A stretch of 64,000 nt of DNA from Trinickia sp. Y13 (GTDB taxonomy: Bacteria; Pseudomonadota; Gammaproteobacteria; Burkholderiales; Burkholderiaceae), in contig NZ_JAKWFK010000010.1 of the NCBI RefSeq assembly GCF_029522115.1, positions 124,001 through 188,000 on the forward strand. Reading direction: 5' to 3'. How positions within the stretch are numbered: position 1 is the stretch's first letter; each line of letters begins with the position of its first letter. Shown here piece after piece: positions 1 through 9,139 of the stretch. Both the position numbers and the translations under genes were made by a program. The notes beneath the pieces are model-generated. The model was not told the DNA's origin. It made no database searches and saw nothing but the letters and a program-made list of their open reading frames with translations.

Positions 1-59
1 TTGATAAGCGGTAACTCGATGCCGAGCGATCCAACGATCGTCTCGACGTTTCGACGAAG

Positions 60-614
60 TCAAGCGAACACTTCTGCCTCGGAAAACCGCGCCCCTTGCT
101 GATCTTTAGCGGACAACAAGACAGGCGCTCCAAGGTCGGGCCATGCTATACCGATGTCCGGATCGTCCCACAGGACGCACCGTTCGAACTGCGGCGCATA
201 ATAATCCGTCGTCTTGTACAGGAAATCAGCGGACTCGCTCGTTACAACGAATCCATGCGCGAAGCCTGGCGGCACCCAGAGTTGGCGGTGATTGTCTTCG
301 CTAAGTTCGACACCCACCCACTTGCCGAACGTCGCCGAGTGCTTGCGAATGTCGACGGCTACGTCGAACACGGCGCCGCGCACGACTCGCACGAGCTTGC
401 CTTGCGGCTGCTGGATTTGATAGTGCAATCCGCGCAAGACGCCCTTGGCACTGCGGCTGTGATTGTCCTGCACGAAAGTCACGTCGAGCCCCGTGCCCTC
501 CACGAACGCCTTCTGATTGAAACTTTCGAAAAAGAAGCCGCGCGCATCCCCGAACACCTTGGGCTCAATGACCATTACTTCGGGAATAGCGGTGCGTATG
601 ACGTTCAAGCTCAT
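60..614 (-). CDS. rfbC: dTDP-4-dehydrorhamnose 3,5-epimerase
   Basis: A 184-residue protein of normal family length. It would convert dTDP-4-dehydro-6-deoxy-glucose to the L-lyxo form, the third step of dTDP-L-rhamnose synthesis in the cytoplasm. The cupin signature is visible: [10 protein letters not shown] near the N-terminus and then [15 protein letters not shown], which contains the catalytic histidine. The reading frame stays open 32 codons further upstream into rfbA, but the start at 614 gives the family N-terminus ([13 protein letters not shown]) and its ATG overlaps the rfbA TGA (ATGA at 611-614), so translation is probably coupled. It is the last gene of rfbBDAC. The remaining 59 bases to the window edge hold no gene I can name. 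Confidence 0.96.
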   Translation of the reverse strand: MSLNVIRTAIPEVMVIEPKVFGDARGFFFESFNQKAFVEGTGLDVTFVQDNHSRSAKGVLRGLHYQIQQPQGKLVRVVRGAVFDVAVDIRKHSATFGKWVGVELSEDNHRQLWVPPGFAHGFVVTSESADFLYKTTDYYAPQFERCVLWDDPDIGIAWPDLGAPVLLSAKDQQGARFSEAEVFA

Positions 615-1489
615 TTGATTGCACCCGAAAGAATCTGCTGCAAGTACTTGCCATAACCGTTTTTGGACAGGGGAGCAGCCAACTTGGCTACCTGCTCGGC
701 GCTGATCCACTTGCTCCGGTAAGCGATTTCCTCAGGGCACGCCACCATCAACCCCTGCCGCTTTTGCAGCGTCGCGATGAAGCTTGCCGCTTCGAGCAGC
801 GAATCATGAGTGCCCGTATCAAGCCACGCATGACCGCGCCCCATGATTTCGACGTTGAGTTGTCCTAGTTGCAGGTAACGTGCATTGACGTCGGTAATCT
901 CGAGTTCGCCTCGCGCCGACGGCTTGATCTCGGCCGCGATATCGCAAACCTGCCGATCGTAAAAATAAAGGCCCGTGACCGCATAGTTCGAGCGAGGCCG
1001 CGCCGGTTTTTCCTCGAGCGAACGCACGCGGAATTCGTCGTCAAATTCGACCACGCCATATCGCTCGGGGTCTTGAACGTGATACGCAAAGACGGTCGCC
1101 CCATCTTCCCGTTCCGACGCATGCTCGAGCTGCTGCACCAAGTCGTGACCATAGAAAATGTTGTCGCCGAGAATAAGCGCCGAGGAATCGTTGGCTATGA
1201 AGTCGCGACCGATGATGAAGGCTTGCGCCAAACCATCCGGGGAAGGCTGCACGGCGTACTGCAGGTTGATACCCCAATTGCTGCCGTCCCCGAGCATATC
1301 CGCAAAGCGCGGCGTGTCCTCAGGGGTCGAAATGACGAGAATGTCGCGGATACCCGCCAGCATCAGCGTGGACAGCGGATAGTAGATCATCGGCTTGTCG
1401 TACACCGGTAACAGCTGTTTCGACACGGCGCGCGTGATCGGATAAAGCCGGGTGCCGGACCCGCCGGCCAAAATGATGCCTTTGCGCAT
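611..1489 (-). CDS. rfbA: glucose-1-phosphate thymidylyltransferase
   Basis: 292 residues, the usual RfbA length. It would join dTTP and glucose-1-phosphate to give dTDP-glucose, the committed first step to dTDP-L-rhamnose. The nucleotidyltransferase signature [11 protein letters not shown] lies directly after the start MRKGIILA, and the [10 protein letters not shown] stretch of the sugar-binding half is present. The frame extends upstream into rfbD, but the family start is the ATG at 1489, 11 nt after the rfbD stop (1501). The stop overlaps the rfbC ATG. Confidence 0.96.
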   Translation of the reverse strand: MRKGIILAGGSGTRLYPITRAVSKQLLPVYDKPMIYYPLSTLMLAGIRDILVISTPEDTPRFADMLGDGSNWGINLQYAVQPSPDGLAQAFIIGRDFIANDSSALILGDNIFYGHDLVQQLEHASEREDGATVFAYHVQDPERYGVVEFDDEFRVRSLEEKPARPRSNYAVTGLYFYDRQVCDIAAEIKPSARGELEITDVNARYLQLGQLNVEIMGRGHAWLDTGTHDSLLEAASFIATLQKRQGLMVACPEEIAYRSKWISAEQVAKLAAPLSKNGYGKYLQQILSGAIK

Positions 1490-1500
1490 ATTGCGAACCG

Positions 1501-2418
1501 TCAGGAAAGGATCTGGTCGAGCAGCAAATGCATGCCCTCGCGCCAGTCCGGAAGATAGATGCCAAACGTCTCGCGCAGCTTGCGGGTATCGAGCCGCGAA
1601 TTTGCGGGGCGCGGTGCGGGCAACGGATAAGCGCTCGTAGGGATCGCTTCGATGCTGGCGGGATCGATCTTTAGCTCGGCGCCGCGAGCCGCGGCGTTTT
1701 TGAGCACCTCGGTGGCATAGCCGTGCCAAGTCGTCTCGCCGCCGGCGGCCAAGTGATAGACGCCCGCGGGAAACGACTCGCGCCGACCATGGAGCCAGTG
1801 GCGCGAAACGATTTGAGCAGTCACGTCGGCAATCAGGGAAGCTGTCGTTGGCGCCCCGAACTGATCGGCGATCACACGCAACGTATCTCTCTCTCGCCCC
1901 AGCTTGAGCATCGTTTTCGCGAAATTTCCGCCGTGCGCTCCGGCCACCCAACACGTACGCAGCACAAGGGCCGTCCCTCCGGCCGCCTCAATGGCCTGTT
2001 CGCCGGCCAATTTGCTCTGGCCATACACCGATCGAGGGTTGACGGCATCGGTTTCGACGTACGGACCTTGCTTGCAACCGTCGAACACATAGTCGGTCGA
2101 GTAATGGACGAGCAAGCTGCCCGCTGCTCGCGCCTCTTCGGCGAGAACGCCCGGCGCGGCAGCGTTGATGGCAAATGCGGCGTCGACATCGCCTTCGGCC
2201 TTGTCGACGGCAGTATAGGCAGCCGCATTCACGATGACGTCAGGACGCCATTCGCGCAGCACCCCGCGCAGCGCATCGGGCCGCGACAGATCGCAGCCGG
2301 CGCGATCGAGAGCGATGACGCGGCCGAGTGGTGCCAAGCTTCGGCGCAGTTCGAAGCCGACCTGACCGTTGCTTCCCGTCACCAGCAGCGTAGGCACACC
2401 CGGCGAGTTAGGCTGCAT
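1501..2418 (-). CDS. rfbD: dTDP-4-dehydrorhamnose reductase
   Basis: 305 residues. Short-chain dehydrogenase that reduces dTDP-4-dehydro-L-rhamnose to dTDP-L-rhamnose with NAD(P)H. The nucleotide-binding loop [10 protein letters not shown] is near residue 15 and the catalytic YxxxK appears as [19 protein letters not shown] precedes it as expected. The start at 2418 overlaps the end of rfbB by 11 bp, indicating coupled translation within rfbBDAC. The frame is open further upstream, but that part is a shadow of rfbB. Confidence 0.95.
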   Translation of the reverse strand: MQPNSPGVPTLLVTGSNGQVGFELRRSLAPLGRVIALDRAGCDLSRPDALRGVLREWRPDVIVNAAAYTAVDKAEGDVDAAFAINAAAPGVLAEEARAAGSLLVHYSTDYVFDGCKQGPYVETDAVNPRSVYGQSKLAGEQAIEAAGGTALVLRTCWVAGAHGGNFAKTMLKLGRERDTLRVIADQFGAPTTASLIADVTAQIVSRHWLHGRRESFPAGVYHLAAGGETTWHGYATEVLKNAAARGAELKIDPASIEAIPTSAYPLPAPRPANSRLDTRKLRETFGIYLPDWREGMHLLLDQILS

Positions 2419-3463
2419 AGTGCTGCGCCACCCAATTCCGATACTCGCCCGACATGACGTCTTGCACCCACTCCTGGTTTTCCAAATACCATTGAATCGT
2501 CTTGCGCATGCCGGATTCAAAGGTTTCGGCGGGCTTCCAGCCGAGCTCGCGCTCCAACTTGCGCGCATCGATCGCATAACGCCTGTCGTGGCCAGGACGA
2601 TCTTTCACGAAGGTGATTTGATCGCGATAGGAACCCGACGCCTTGGGGCGCAGCGCATCGAGTTGGTCGCACAACGTGTGGACCACTTCGAGATTCGTCT
2701 TCTCGTTCCACCCCCCGACGTTGTACGTTTCACCCGGTGAACCATGCGCGAGCACCGTACGGATCGCGGAGCAATGGTCGCCCACATAAAGCCAGTCACG
2801 CACGTTCAGGCCATCGCCATAGACCGGCAGGGGCTTTGCGGCGAGTGCATTGGCGATCATCAGCGGAATCAGCTTTTCGGGAAAGTGATACGGGCCGTAA
2901 TTGTTCGAGCAATTCGTCGTGAGCGTGGGCAGGCCATAGGTGTGATGGTACGCACGCACGAGATGATCGGAAGCGGCTTTCGTCGCCGAATAAGGGCTAT
3001 TGGGCGCGTACGGCGTCGTTTCCGAGAACTGCGGGTCCGTGGCCGACAACGAGCCGAAGACTTCGTCGGTCGAAACGTGCAGAAACCGAAACCCGGCCTT
3101 CGCGTCGTCGCCCAGGGCGCCCCAATAGGCGCGCGCGGCCTCGAGCAATGTAAACGTGCCGACTACGTTCGTCTGAACGAAATCGGACGGGCTACAAATC
3201 GAACGATCCACATGGCTCTCCGCCGCAAAATGCACGACTGCTCGCGGCTTATGCTCTGCAAACAACGCATCCATCGCGGCTCGATCGCAAATGTCGGCGC
3301 GCACGAACACGTGCTTTGGATTTCCTTCGAGCGAGCGTAATGTGCGCAGATTGCCGGCGTACGTGAGCTTGTCCACGTTCACCACGGACTCGCCGCCACC
3401 GCCCAGCCAGTCAAGTACAAAATTGGCACCGATGAAACCGGCGCCGCCCGTTACCAGGATCAT
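2408..3463 (-). CDS. rfbB: dTDP-glucose 4,6-dehydratase
   Basis: 351 residues. Extended SDR enzyme converting dTDP-glucose to dTDP-4-keto-6-deoxyglucose. [10 protein letters not shown] is the NAD-binding loop at the N-terminus and [11 protein letters not shown] holds the catalytic Tyr and Lys; [11 protein letters not shown] is also typical. Two ATGs are possible, 3469 and 3463. AAGGA lies 7 nt before 3463 but only about 1 nt before 3469, so I chose 3463 (MILVTGG). First gene of the rfbBDAC unit; the 529 bp upstream is shared with a divergent membrane gene. Confidence 0.95.
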   Translation of the reverse strand: MILVTGGAGFIGANFVLDWLGGGGESVVNVDKLTYAGNLRTLRSLEGNPKHVFVRADICDRAAMDALFAEHKPRAVVHFAAESHVDRSICSPSDFVQTNVVGTFTLLEAARAYWGALGDDAKAGFRFLHVSTDEVFGSLSATDPQFSETTPYAPNSPYSATKAASDHLVRAYHHTYGLPTLTTNCSNNYGPYHFPEKLIPLMIANALAAKPLPVYGDGLNVRDWLYVGDHCSAIRTVLAHGSPGETYNVGGWNEKTNLEVVHTLCDQLDALRPKASGSYRDQITFVKDRPGHDRRYAIDARKLERELGWKPAETFESGMRKTIQWYLENQEWVQDVMSGEYRNWVAQHYAA

Positions 3464-3634
3464 TGGCATTTCCTTGTGGAATATTGTGAACGGCCGAGCT
3501 AACGCTTGGGGAAGATCCGGCCGCGCGCACGGAGCATCACCTAACGAGCCGAGCCAATGGCCCGGAGCTCGCCGCTGAGCGTCGACGGGCCGCCGCCTTT
3601 CGCTGGGGCGTCTTCGCAATTCGCAAAGACCGTA

Positions 3635-3640
3635 ATTATA
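3635..3640 (-). promoter_or_regulatory. rfbB: candidate -10 box for rfbBDAC
   Basis: Minus-strand TATAAT preceded by CT, about 170 nt upstream of the rfbB start. No good -35 hexamer sits 16-18 nt upstream, so the box rests on the perfect -10 and its position alone. Confidence 0.35.
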
Positions 3641-3809
3641 AGGCGGCGGACAACAAAAACCACGTTCCTCACAACTAGAAACAGCTTGACAGCCGCCGCC
3701 CGCCGCATTAGCAACCTGCGCACCGATTACGTCCCGCCGCCCCACGAAGCGACATTTCGCCGCCCCGCTCGACCGAAAGGCTGCGCGTCGCACGCGGGCG
3801 GCGCCCATC

Positions 3810-3839
3810 TTGCGAGCCGGCGACTGCCCCGCCTATAAT
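3810..3839 (+). promoter_or_regulatory. candidate sigma-70 promoter for the membrane glycosyltransferase gene
   Basis: TTGCGA (3810-3815), an 18-nt spacer and TATAAT (3834-3839), in the direction of the gene starting at 3993. It implies a leader of about 150 nt. The -35 matches consensus at four of six positions. Confidence 0.45.
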
Positions 3840-3992
3840 GGCGCCCCGCGTACTCGGCTCCGGCGCAAGGCGCGCGACGAACACCGAAACGCCGTGCGGC
3901 GCGCCCGAGCGGCGATGGAAATACGCTTATCGAACGTGACGGGTGTCCATAGGTAGTCCGCACTCGCCTGCGGCGAATCTCAGGTGGTCACA

Positions 3993-5591
3993 ATGTCTAA
4001 CAACGAGCTCGCCAAAGGCGCCAGCCGTCCCCTCACATCACACGCGCGCGATACGCTTGCGCGCAGTTTTGGCGCCAGCGCAAAGCCGGAGCGCCTCGCC
4101 ACGCGCACGGTGACGCAGTTGATCGCCCTGACCCTCTTGATCGCCCTGTCCCTGTTTTTATGGGAAGGCCATGTGGGCCTGAATCTGCCGGACGGCGGTT
4201 TCTTCTGGTACGGCGCGCAGCGCGTCCTGAGCGGCGAAGTCCCGATTCGAGATTTTCAAGCGTACGACCCCGGCCGTTACTACTGGTCCGCCGCGTTGCT
4301 CGCGGCCACACGCGGCACCAGCATCGTGGCCCTGCGAGCGACGGCGGCGATCTTCGGTTGGATTGGGGTCTTTGCGGGCGTCTGGCTCGTTGCGCGCGGC
4401 GGGGCGACAAAGACGGATCGCATCCTATGGGTGCTGGCCGCCGTGTCGATTTGCGCTTGGATGAACCCTTGGTTCAAGGTTTTCGACAACGCCTTCGCCA
4501 TTTTACTCATCTGTGGGTTCGCATATCTATTGCGACGACCTTCCCCTCGAGGCTTCTTCGTAGCGGGCTTTTGCGTGGGATTTGCCGCCGTGTTCGGGCG
4601 CAACCACGGCGTCTACGGGCTGGCGGCATCGATCGGAGCAGTGGCTTATCTTGCGCTCCAATTGCGCCGTCTCGCCACGTTGAAAGAACTCGGAGCAGGT
4701 GCTCTGGGCGTTGTCACTGGCTTCAGCCCTTTGCTGGCCATGTTCTTGATCCCCGGCTTCGGCTCGGCATTCTGGGACAGCATTCAGCTGATCTTTCATG
4801 AGGGTGCCACCAACTTTCCGCTCCCCGTGCCGTTCCCGTGGCGCGTTCCCTTTGAACAGATGCCACTCGGCGTCTTGTTCCTCTGGATCATTGCATTCCC
4901 CATGGCGGGCCTCGTATGCGCCGCGATCAATCTGCGCAGCAGCGCGTCCACGCACCCAGAGTTCGTCGCGGCCCTGCTCGTCTCGGTTCCGTATGCGCAC
5001 TACGCTTATTCGCGAGCCGACGTGGACCATATGGCCGTGTCGATCACCCCGGTCCTCGTGGGTTGCTTCGTCGCCCTGGCACGGTCGAGCGCGCCCCTAC
5101 GCTACACCCTGGCGGCCGTGCTGGCCGCAATCAGCGTATTTGTCGTCGGGCCAACTCATCCCGGCTGGGCATGTCACCAGACCGAATGCACAGTCACGAC
5201 GGTAGGGACGGACAAACTGCGAGTCGTGCCCGGCACGGCGAAGGACGTAGCCCTTTTGAACAAGCTCGTTCATGACTTCGCACCCAACGGCAAACCGTTT
5301 TACGTCACACCCTATTGGCCCGGCGCCTATGCGCTGTTCGATCAAAAATCGCCGACGTGGGCCATCTATGCGCTATGGCCGCGAACCGAAGGGTTCCAGC
5401 AACGCGAGAATGAAAAGATTGCGGCAGCCAAGCCCGGGTTCGTCTTAATAAACGATTTACCGTTGGACGGACGCGAAGGTCAGCGGTTTTCTCAAACCAA
5501 TTCGCTGACCTACGGGTACATCAAAACACACTACCGCTTGCTAACCGGCTACGGCGTGCCCGACGGCTACGAACTCTACGTCCCTCGCTGA
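3993..5591 (+). CDS. polytopic membrane glycosyltransferase candidate (GT-C / GT39-like)
   Basis: 532 residues with about ten hydrophobic segments in the first 400 residues, then a soluble C-terminal domain of roughly 130 residues. After the first membrane span (near residue 45-60) comes an acidic loop and the motif DFQAYDPGRYYW, reminiscent of the D..YPPG motif of ArnT/PMT-type transferases that use polyprenyl-phosphate sugars. I infer a periplasmic transferase adding a sugar to O-antigen or lipid A; no exact family is claimed. A GTG at 3984 is in frame, but AGGTGG at 3982-3987 favours the ATG at 3993. It faces gtrA/gtrB-like genes convergently, an arrangement that would supply the donor lipid. 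Confidence 0.7.
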   Translation: MSNNELAKGASRPLTSHARDTLARSFGASAKPERLATRTVTQLIALTLLIALSLFLWEGHVGLNLPDGGFFWYGAQRVLSGEVPIRDFQAYDPGRYYWSAALLAATRGTSIVALRATAAIFGWIGVFAGVWLVARGGATKTDRILWVLAAVSICAWMNPWFKVFDNAFAILLICGFAYLLRRPSPRGFFVAGFCVGFAAVFGRNHGVYGLAASIGAVAYLALQLRRLATLKELGAGALGVVTGFSPLLAMFLIPGFGSAFWDSIQLIFHEGATNFPLPVPFPWRVPFEQMPLGVLFLWIIAFPMAGLVCAAINLRSSASTHPEFVAALLVSVPYAHYAYSRADVDHMAVSITPVLVGCFVALARSSAPLRYTLAAVLAAISVFVVGPTHPGWACHQTECTVTTVGTDKLRVVPGTAKDVALLNKLVHDFAPNGKPFYVTPYWPGAYALFDQKSPTWAIYALWPRTEGFQQRENEKIAAAKPGFVLINDLPLDGREGQRFSQTNSLTYGYIKTHYRLLTGYGVPDGYELYVPR

Positions 5592-5614
5592 CGCTGACGA
5601 TCATTAGAGCGAAC

Positions 5615-5640
5615 GACGGCGCTGCGCACGCAGCGCCGTC
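5615..5640. terminator. 12-bp perfect inverted repeat between convergent genes
   Basis: GACGGCGCTGCG and CGCAGCGCCGTC are separated by two bases, just after the plus-strand membrane gene and before the end of the convergent gtrA-like gene. No T-run follows on either side, so it is a hairpin and a possible bidirectional stop rather than a textbook intrinsic terminator. Confidence 0.45.
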
Positions 5641-5757
5641 GAACTGCGGTAGCCGGCCCCGCTCGCGGCACGCAGGGGCCGTGCCGCACTCGAGCATCGG
5701 CCGGTTTCGACGCGATGCTAGCCGCAGCCAGTCACGCGCCTCCGGCTTTATCTCGCA

Positions 5758-6156
5758 TTAAACGCCACGGAACGCCACGGCGCGCATCAGAACGAACGAC
5801 AGAAGCGCCATGGGCAGCAAACAGAGCGCGCCCGCTTGATATGAGTTGAGTCCGATCAGCAGCAGCAGCTTCAACAAGATGACGTTGATCCCATAGACGA
5901 CACCGTACACGAGCACAAAGCGAAATATCAGGCTGTTGTCACGCGACTTAAAGACGAACATGCCAGTGCTCTTGAAGTTGAAGAGCACACCAAGCACTGT
6001 CGCAATCAGCAGCGCAACGGCGTAGGGAAGCCCGAAATACAGCAGCACCGCAAAGCAGGAGTACCCGAAAGCGGTGTTGAGAACGCCCACGGCAATGAAA
6101 CGCGCAAAGAGTGCTCCGGTTGGGTGAGCGGCAGCCCAGGCGCGGACTCGGCGCAT
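5758..6156 (-). CDS. GtrA family membrane protein (polyprenyl-phosphate sugar flippase)
   Basis: 132 residues with four hydrophobic spans, the size and layout of GtrA. FIAVGVLNTAFGYSCF in the first span and FNFKSTGMFVFKS in the second loop are typical of the family. In gtr systems GtrA flips undecaprenyl-phosphate-linked sugar to the periplasmic side. The start codon directly abuts the stop of the upstream glycosyltransferase (TAA then ATG), so the two form an operon. Confidence 0.88.
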   Translation of the reverse strand: MRRVRAWAAAHPTGALFARFIAVGVLNTAFGYSCFAVLLYFGLPYAVALLIATVLGVLFNFKSTGMFVFKSRDNSLIFRFVLVYGVVYGINVILLKLLLLIGLNSYQAGALCLLPMALLSFVLMRAVAFRGV

Positions 6157-7110
6157 TTAGCCGCGATCCTCGAAATTGACTCGCTCGCGCTCGACCACGA
6201 GTGGCAAATTGCGCACGTGCGTCAGTATCATTCCAATGTACTCGCCCAGAATTCCCAGAAAAAAGAACTGCATTCCCGCGAAGAAGAACAGCCCGACAAG
6301 CAGGGGCGCCATGCCCATGTTGAACGAGTTCCAAAAGAGCAGCTTCAGCACGAGGAACGTCAAAGAAGCGAGCAACGACAGCACGCCGAGCGCCAATCCG
6401 GCGAAGGTCATGAGTCGCAGAGGCAACTTGGAATGCTTCGTCATCGCCAGCAGCGCCTGATCGAACAGGCCATAGATGTTGGCCTTCGATACGCCTCGCT
6501 TGCGCATGGGTTGCAGAAAGCTGATCGTGCAGCGCGAGAACCCCAAATCACAGACCAACCCACGGAAGTAGGGATACGGATCCGCCAGCCGCCTGAGCGC
6601 GTCCACCACTTTTCTATCGTAAAGCCCCGCCCCAGTCGCATTTTCCTCGAGGGGTACCTCGCTGATAGAGTTCAGCAGCTTATAGTAGGTTTTCCGAATC
6701 CTCTGCATGAGGCGAGATTCTTCGCTGCGCGCCTTCGTGGACATGACGACGTCGAACCCTTCCTCCCATTTCTGGATGTACTCCTTAATGAGCTCCGGGG
6801 GATCCTGCAGGTCGGCCGCCACGAGTACCACGGCATCCCCGTAAGCTTCAACGATGCCGTAATACGGCGAGCGAACCGGTCCAAAATTGCGGACATTGAC
6901 GATTATTTTTAGATTGGGGTCCTGGCTAGCGAGCGCCTTTGCGATGGCAACCGTCCTATCCGTCGACGCATTGTCGATGATGATGTGCTCGTAATCGTAG
7001 CGCTCACCGAGCGAAAGCATCGTTTCACGAATGCGCGCGTGCAACTCCTCGACGTTCATCTCTTCGTTGAAACATGGAGTCACCACTGAGATCAGCTTCT
7101 TCCCTTCCAT
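6157..7110 (-). CDS. GtrB/DPM1-like family 2 glycosyltransferase
   Basis: 317 residues. The N-terminal GT-A domain starts with SVVTPCFNEE, has DNASTDRT for nucleotide binding and DLQDPPELI, the hallmark of transferases that load a sugar onto polyprenyl phosphate. Two hydrophobic spans at about residues 230-255 and 265-290 anchor the C-terminus. It probably makes the lipid-linked donor used with the adjacent GtrA and a membrane transferase. The sugar cannot be read from sequence; given the neighbours, either glucose or a product of the CDP-sugar genes is possible. Confidence 0.9.
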   Translation of the reverse strand: MEGKKLISVVTPCFNEEMNVEELHARIRETMLSLGERYDYEHIIIDNASTDRTVAIAKALASQDPNLKIIVNVRNFGPVRSPYYGIVEAYGDAVVLVAADLQDPPELIKEYIQKWEEGFDVVMSTKARSEESRLMQRIRKTYYKLLNSISEVPLEENATGAGLYDRKVVDALRRLADPYPYFRGLVCDLGFSRCTISFLQPMRKRGVSKANIYGLFDQALLAMTKHSKLPLRLMTFAGLALGVLSLLASLTFLVLKLLFWNSFNMGMAPLLVGLFFFAGMQFFFLGILGEYIGMILTHVRNLPLVVERERVNFEDRG

Positions 7111-7232
7111 GCCTTGCCTCTTTCCCGTCCAATTTTTTGCACGGTCAAACGCGCCGCTGCGCCTTCGACGTCAATCATTCAAAAACGATACTGGCTCGCC
7201 GTACCGACACTGAGCTGCCTATCGCGCTCAGG

Positions 7233-8939
7233 TCAGTCGACACTTGGATATTGCTCGTCCAGCTTCTTTCCGAAAGCGAGTCGGGGCCGGCACTCAGTCG
7301 CATAAGGCATGGAGATTTCAAGCAAAATGGGCCCGCTCGACTGCGCCACCTCGATCACCGCCTGTTCGAGCTGCGCGCTGCCCGAGACATGAATGGCCTT
7401 GATACCGTATGCGCGCGCAAGCTCCGTGAACGACGGACAGCTGTAGCCTTGCAGTGTCGACTGGTTCCGCCCGTCGAAGTACATATCCTGGAAATTCTTC
7501 ACCATCCCGAGCGAGTGATTGTTCAGCACGATGATGGCCAAATCCGAACCCCGCCTGTGCAGCGTGTCCAGTTCCTGGACATTGACTTGGATACTGCCGT
7601 CGCCCGAAATCACGATCGTCTTGTGCTTCGAGATGCAGGCAATGCCCAGCGCCGCCGGCAAGGCGAAACCCATGGCGCCCATGCCGCCGCTGTAGTGGAC
7701 CGCCTGGTTCTCGCCGAGCCTCAACCCTTGCGCGGCCCACATTTGATGGTTGCCGACGTCACACACGTAATCTACCGGCTTGCCGCGCAGATGGGTGTTG
7801 AGCAATGCAAATAGATGGCTCGGGCTGATGTCCCAATCTGGATACTCGTTTCTCGCACCGCCTGCTCGTACGTCGGCAAGTGCAGCGACCCACTCGGCGC
7901 TCTTGGCCGCAAATGTTTTTGGACCAATCTGAAAGCGCCGAAAAAATGTCTCCGCCTCACTCAAGATGGCCAAATCGGACTTGATACGGTTATCCAACTG
8001 CGCCGGGTCGAGATCAATCTGCACGATTTTCGCCGCACGACCGAAGTCGGCCGTGTCGGCGCCGGTCTGACGCACATCGAGACGCGCGCCCACGACGATG
8101 AGTAAATCGCAGTTCTGCACCGCCCAATTCGCTTCGCGATTGCCGTAGCTACCGATCATGTTGAAATAGTGGTGCGCGCACGCGACGCGCTCGTGCCCCA
8201 TCAACGTCGATACATATGGGACGCCGAACGCCTCGAGGGATGCAACCCAGGCAGGCATCGAAGGCGCCCACCGCGCGCCGCCGCCCAGGCATACGAGAGG
8301 GCGCTCCGCGGCTGCGCAAAGCGCTGACAGTTCATCGAGCAGCGTGGTTGCCGGCGCCGGAGCGTCGACCGACTCCAGCGGCTTCGTAACCCAAGCTTGG
8401 ACTACGTCGTCCGGAATGTCTTTGCGCTGCACATCGTTCGGAATGTCGATCAGCACCGGGCCCGGACGCCCGCCACGCGCGCTCGACAGCGCTTTATGCA
8501 ATTGCGGCAACAGCGACAACGGGTCGGTGACCTGAGCGGCATACTTAGTGATCGACTTGACCATTGGGACGATATCCAGTTCTTGGAAGCCTTGTTGGCG
8601 TATCGCCCTGTCGCCCTTCAACTCGGTGGTGTTCACCTGTCCAGTAATGAATAGGCATGGGATCGAGTCGAACCAGCAACTGCCAATGCCGGTGATGAGG
8701 TTCGTCGCGCCAGGACCGCTTGTACCCAGTGCGACGGCGATCTTGGTCCCCATCGTATGCCGAGCAACGCCTTCGGCCGCAAATGCAGCCGCCTGCTCAT
8801 GATGCATGGACATTATCGTAAAGCGCCCGTCGTGCGCCATGCTATCGAGCAGATGCGTAATCATGCCCCCGACCAGCTCGAAGCAATGATGGATGTCGTG
8901 GGCAGCTAGAAACTTGGTTACGGCGTCCGAAGCTTTCAT
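7233..8939 (-). CDS. thiamine-diphosphate enzyme, acetolactate-synthase fold (possible sugar C2-transferase)
   Basis: 568 residues with the three-domain ALS architecture. The activating glutamate lies in MSMHHEQAAAF (about residue 46), GTSGPGATNL follows, and the ThDP/Mg motif GDGS...LNNHSLGMV is near residue 440-470. Its place in a CDP-3,6-dideoxyhexose locus makes catabolic or branched-amino-acid roles less likely; YerE, which adds a two-carbon unit to a CDP-dideoxy-ketosugar in yersiniose synthesis, is the best-known parallel. That assignment is inference. The frame runs to 9044, but MKASDAVTKFL at 8939 matches the family start. No small regulatory subunit is adjacent, unlike true ilvBN. 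Confidence 0.82.
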   Translation of the reverse strand: MKASDAVTKFLAAHDIHHCFELVGGMITHLLDSMAHDGRFTIMSMHHEQAAAFAAEGVARHTMGTKIAVALGTSGPGATNLITGIGSCWFDSIPCLFITGQVNTTELKGDRAIRQQGFQELDIVPMVKSITKYAAQVTDPLSLLPQLHKALSSARGGRPGPVLIDIPNDVQRKDIPDDVVQAWVTKPLESVDAPAPATTLLDELSALCAAAERPLVCLGGGARWAPSMPAWVASLEAFGVPYVSTLMGHERVACAHHYFNMIGSYGNREANWAVQNCDLLIVVGARLDVRQTGADTADFGRAAKIVQIDLDPAQLDNRIKSDLAILSEAETFFRRFQIGPKTFAAKSAEWVAALADVRAGGARNEYPDWDISPSHLFALLNTHLRGKPVDYVCDVGNHQMWAAQGLRLGENQAVHYSGGMGAMGFALPAALGIACISKHKTIVISGDGSIQVNVQELDTLHRRGSDLAIIVLNNHSLGMVKNFQDMYFDGRNQSTLQGYSCPSFTELARAYGIKAIHVSGSAQLEQAVIEVAQSSGPILLEISMPYATECRPRLAFGKKLDEQYPSVD

Positions 8940-9090
8940 AATCTGGCGCGCAGGTGACAGCGACTGTAAGGCGGAATCAAGAGGTATGCGCCTGCCCTGA
9001 TCTTGCTGGTCTGGCGAGGTTGGAAGCACGAGCGGCGCATGCAACCAAGGTAGGCGGACCGTGAAAAAGCATCGAACAGCGCAGAGGCAA

Positions 9091-9117
9091 AAGGGGCGGA
9101 CGAGAAACGCGTCCGCC
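9091..9117 (-). terminator. probable intrinsic terminator after the aminotransferase fusion gene
   Basis: An 8-bp stem (GGCGGACG at 9095-9102 with CGTCCGCC at 9110-9117) and 7-nt loop. On the minus strand it is followed by CCTTTTG, a weak T-run. It sits 20 nt after the stop of the fusion gene, which suggests the ThDP gene has its own promoter in 8940-9090. Confidence 0.5.
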
Positions 9118-9139
9118 TTGCGCTATGCGTCAGCGGCAA

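Larger units (their letters stand above)
3464..3992. other. divergent intergenic region, rfbB / membrane glycosyltransferase
   Basis: A 529-bp non-coding stretch between two divergent genes. Its open frames are GC-shadow reading frames without family signatures. It holds one perfect TATAAT in each direction (3635-3640 on the minus strand, 3834-3839 on the plus strand), listed separately. I see no RNA gene. Confidence 0.6.

Noticed and set aside
1..59. A partial gene at the left edge
   Set aside because: Two frames are open on the minus strand but 59 bases are too few to recognise a family or a start codon.
7233..8939. Catabolic or biosynthetic acetolactate synthase (ilvB/budB)
   Set aside because: No ilvN/ilvC or bud genes adjacent; the surroundings are entirely sugar-nucleotide genes. 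Kept only as an alternative.
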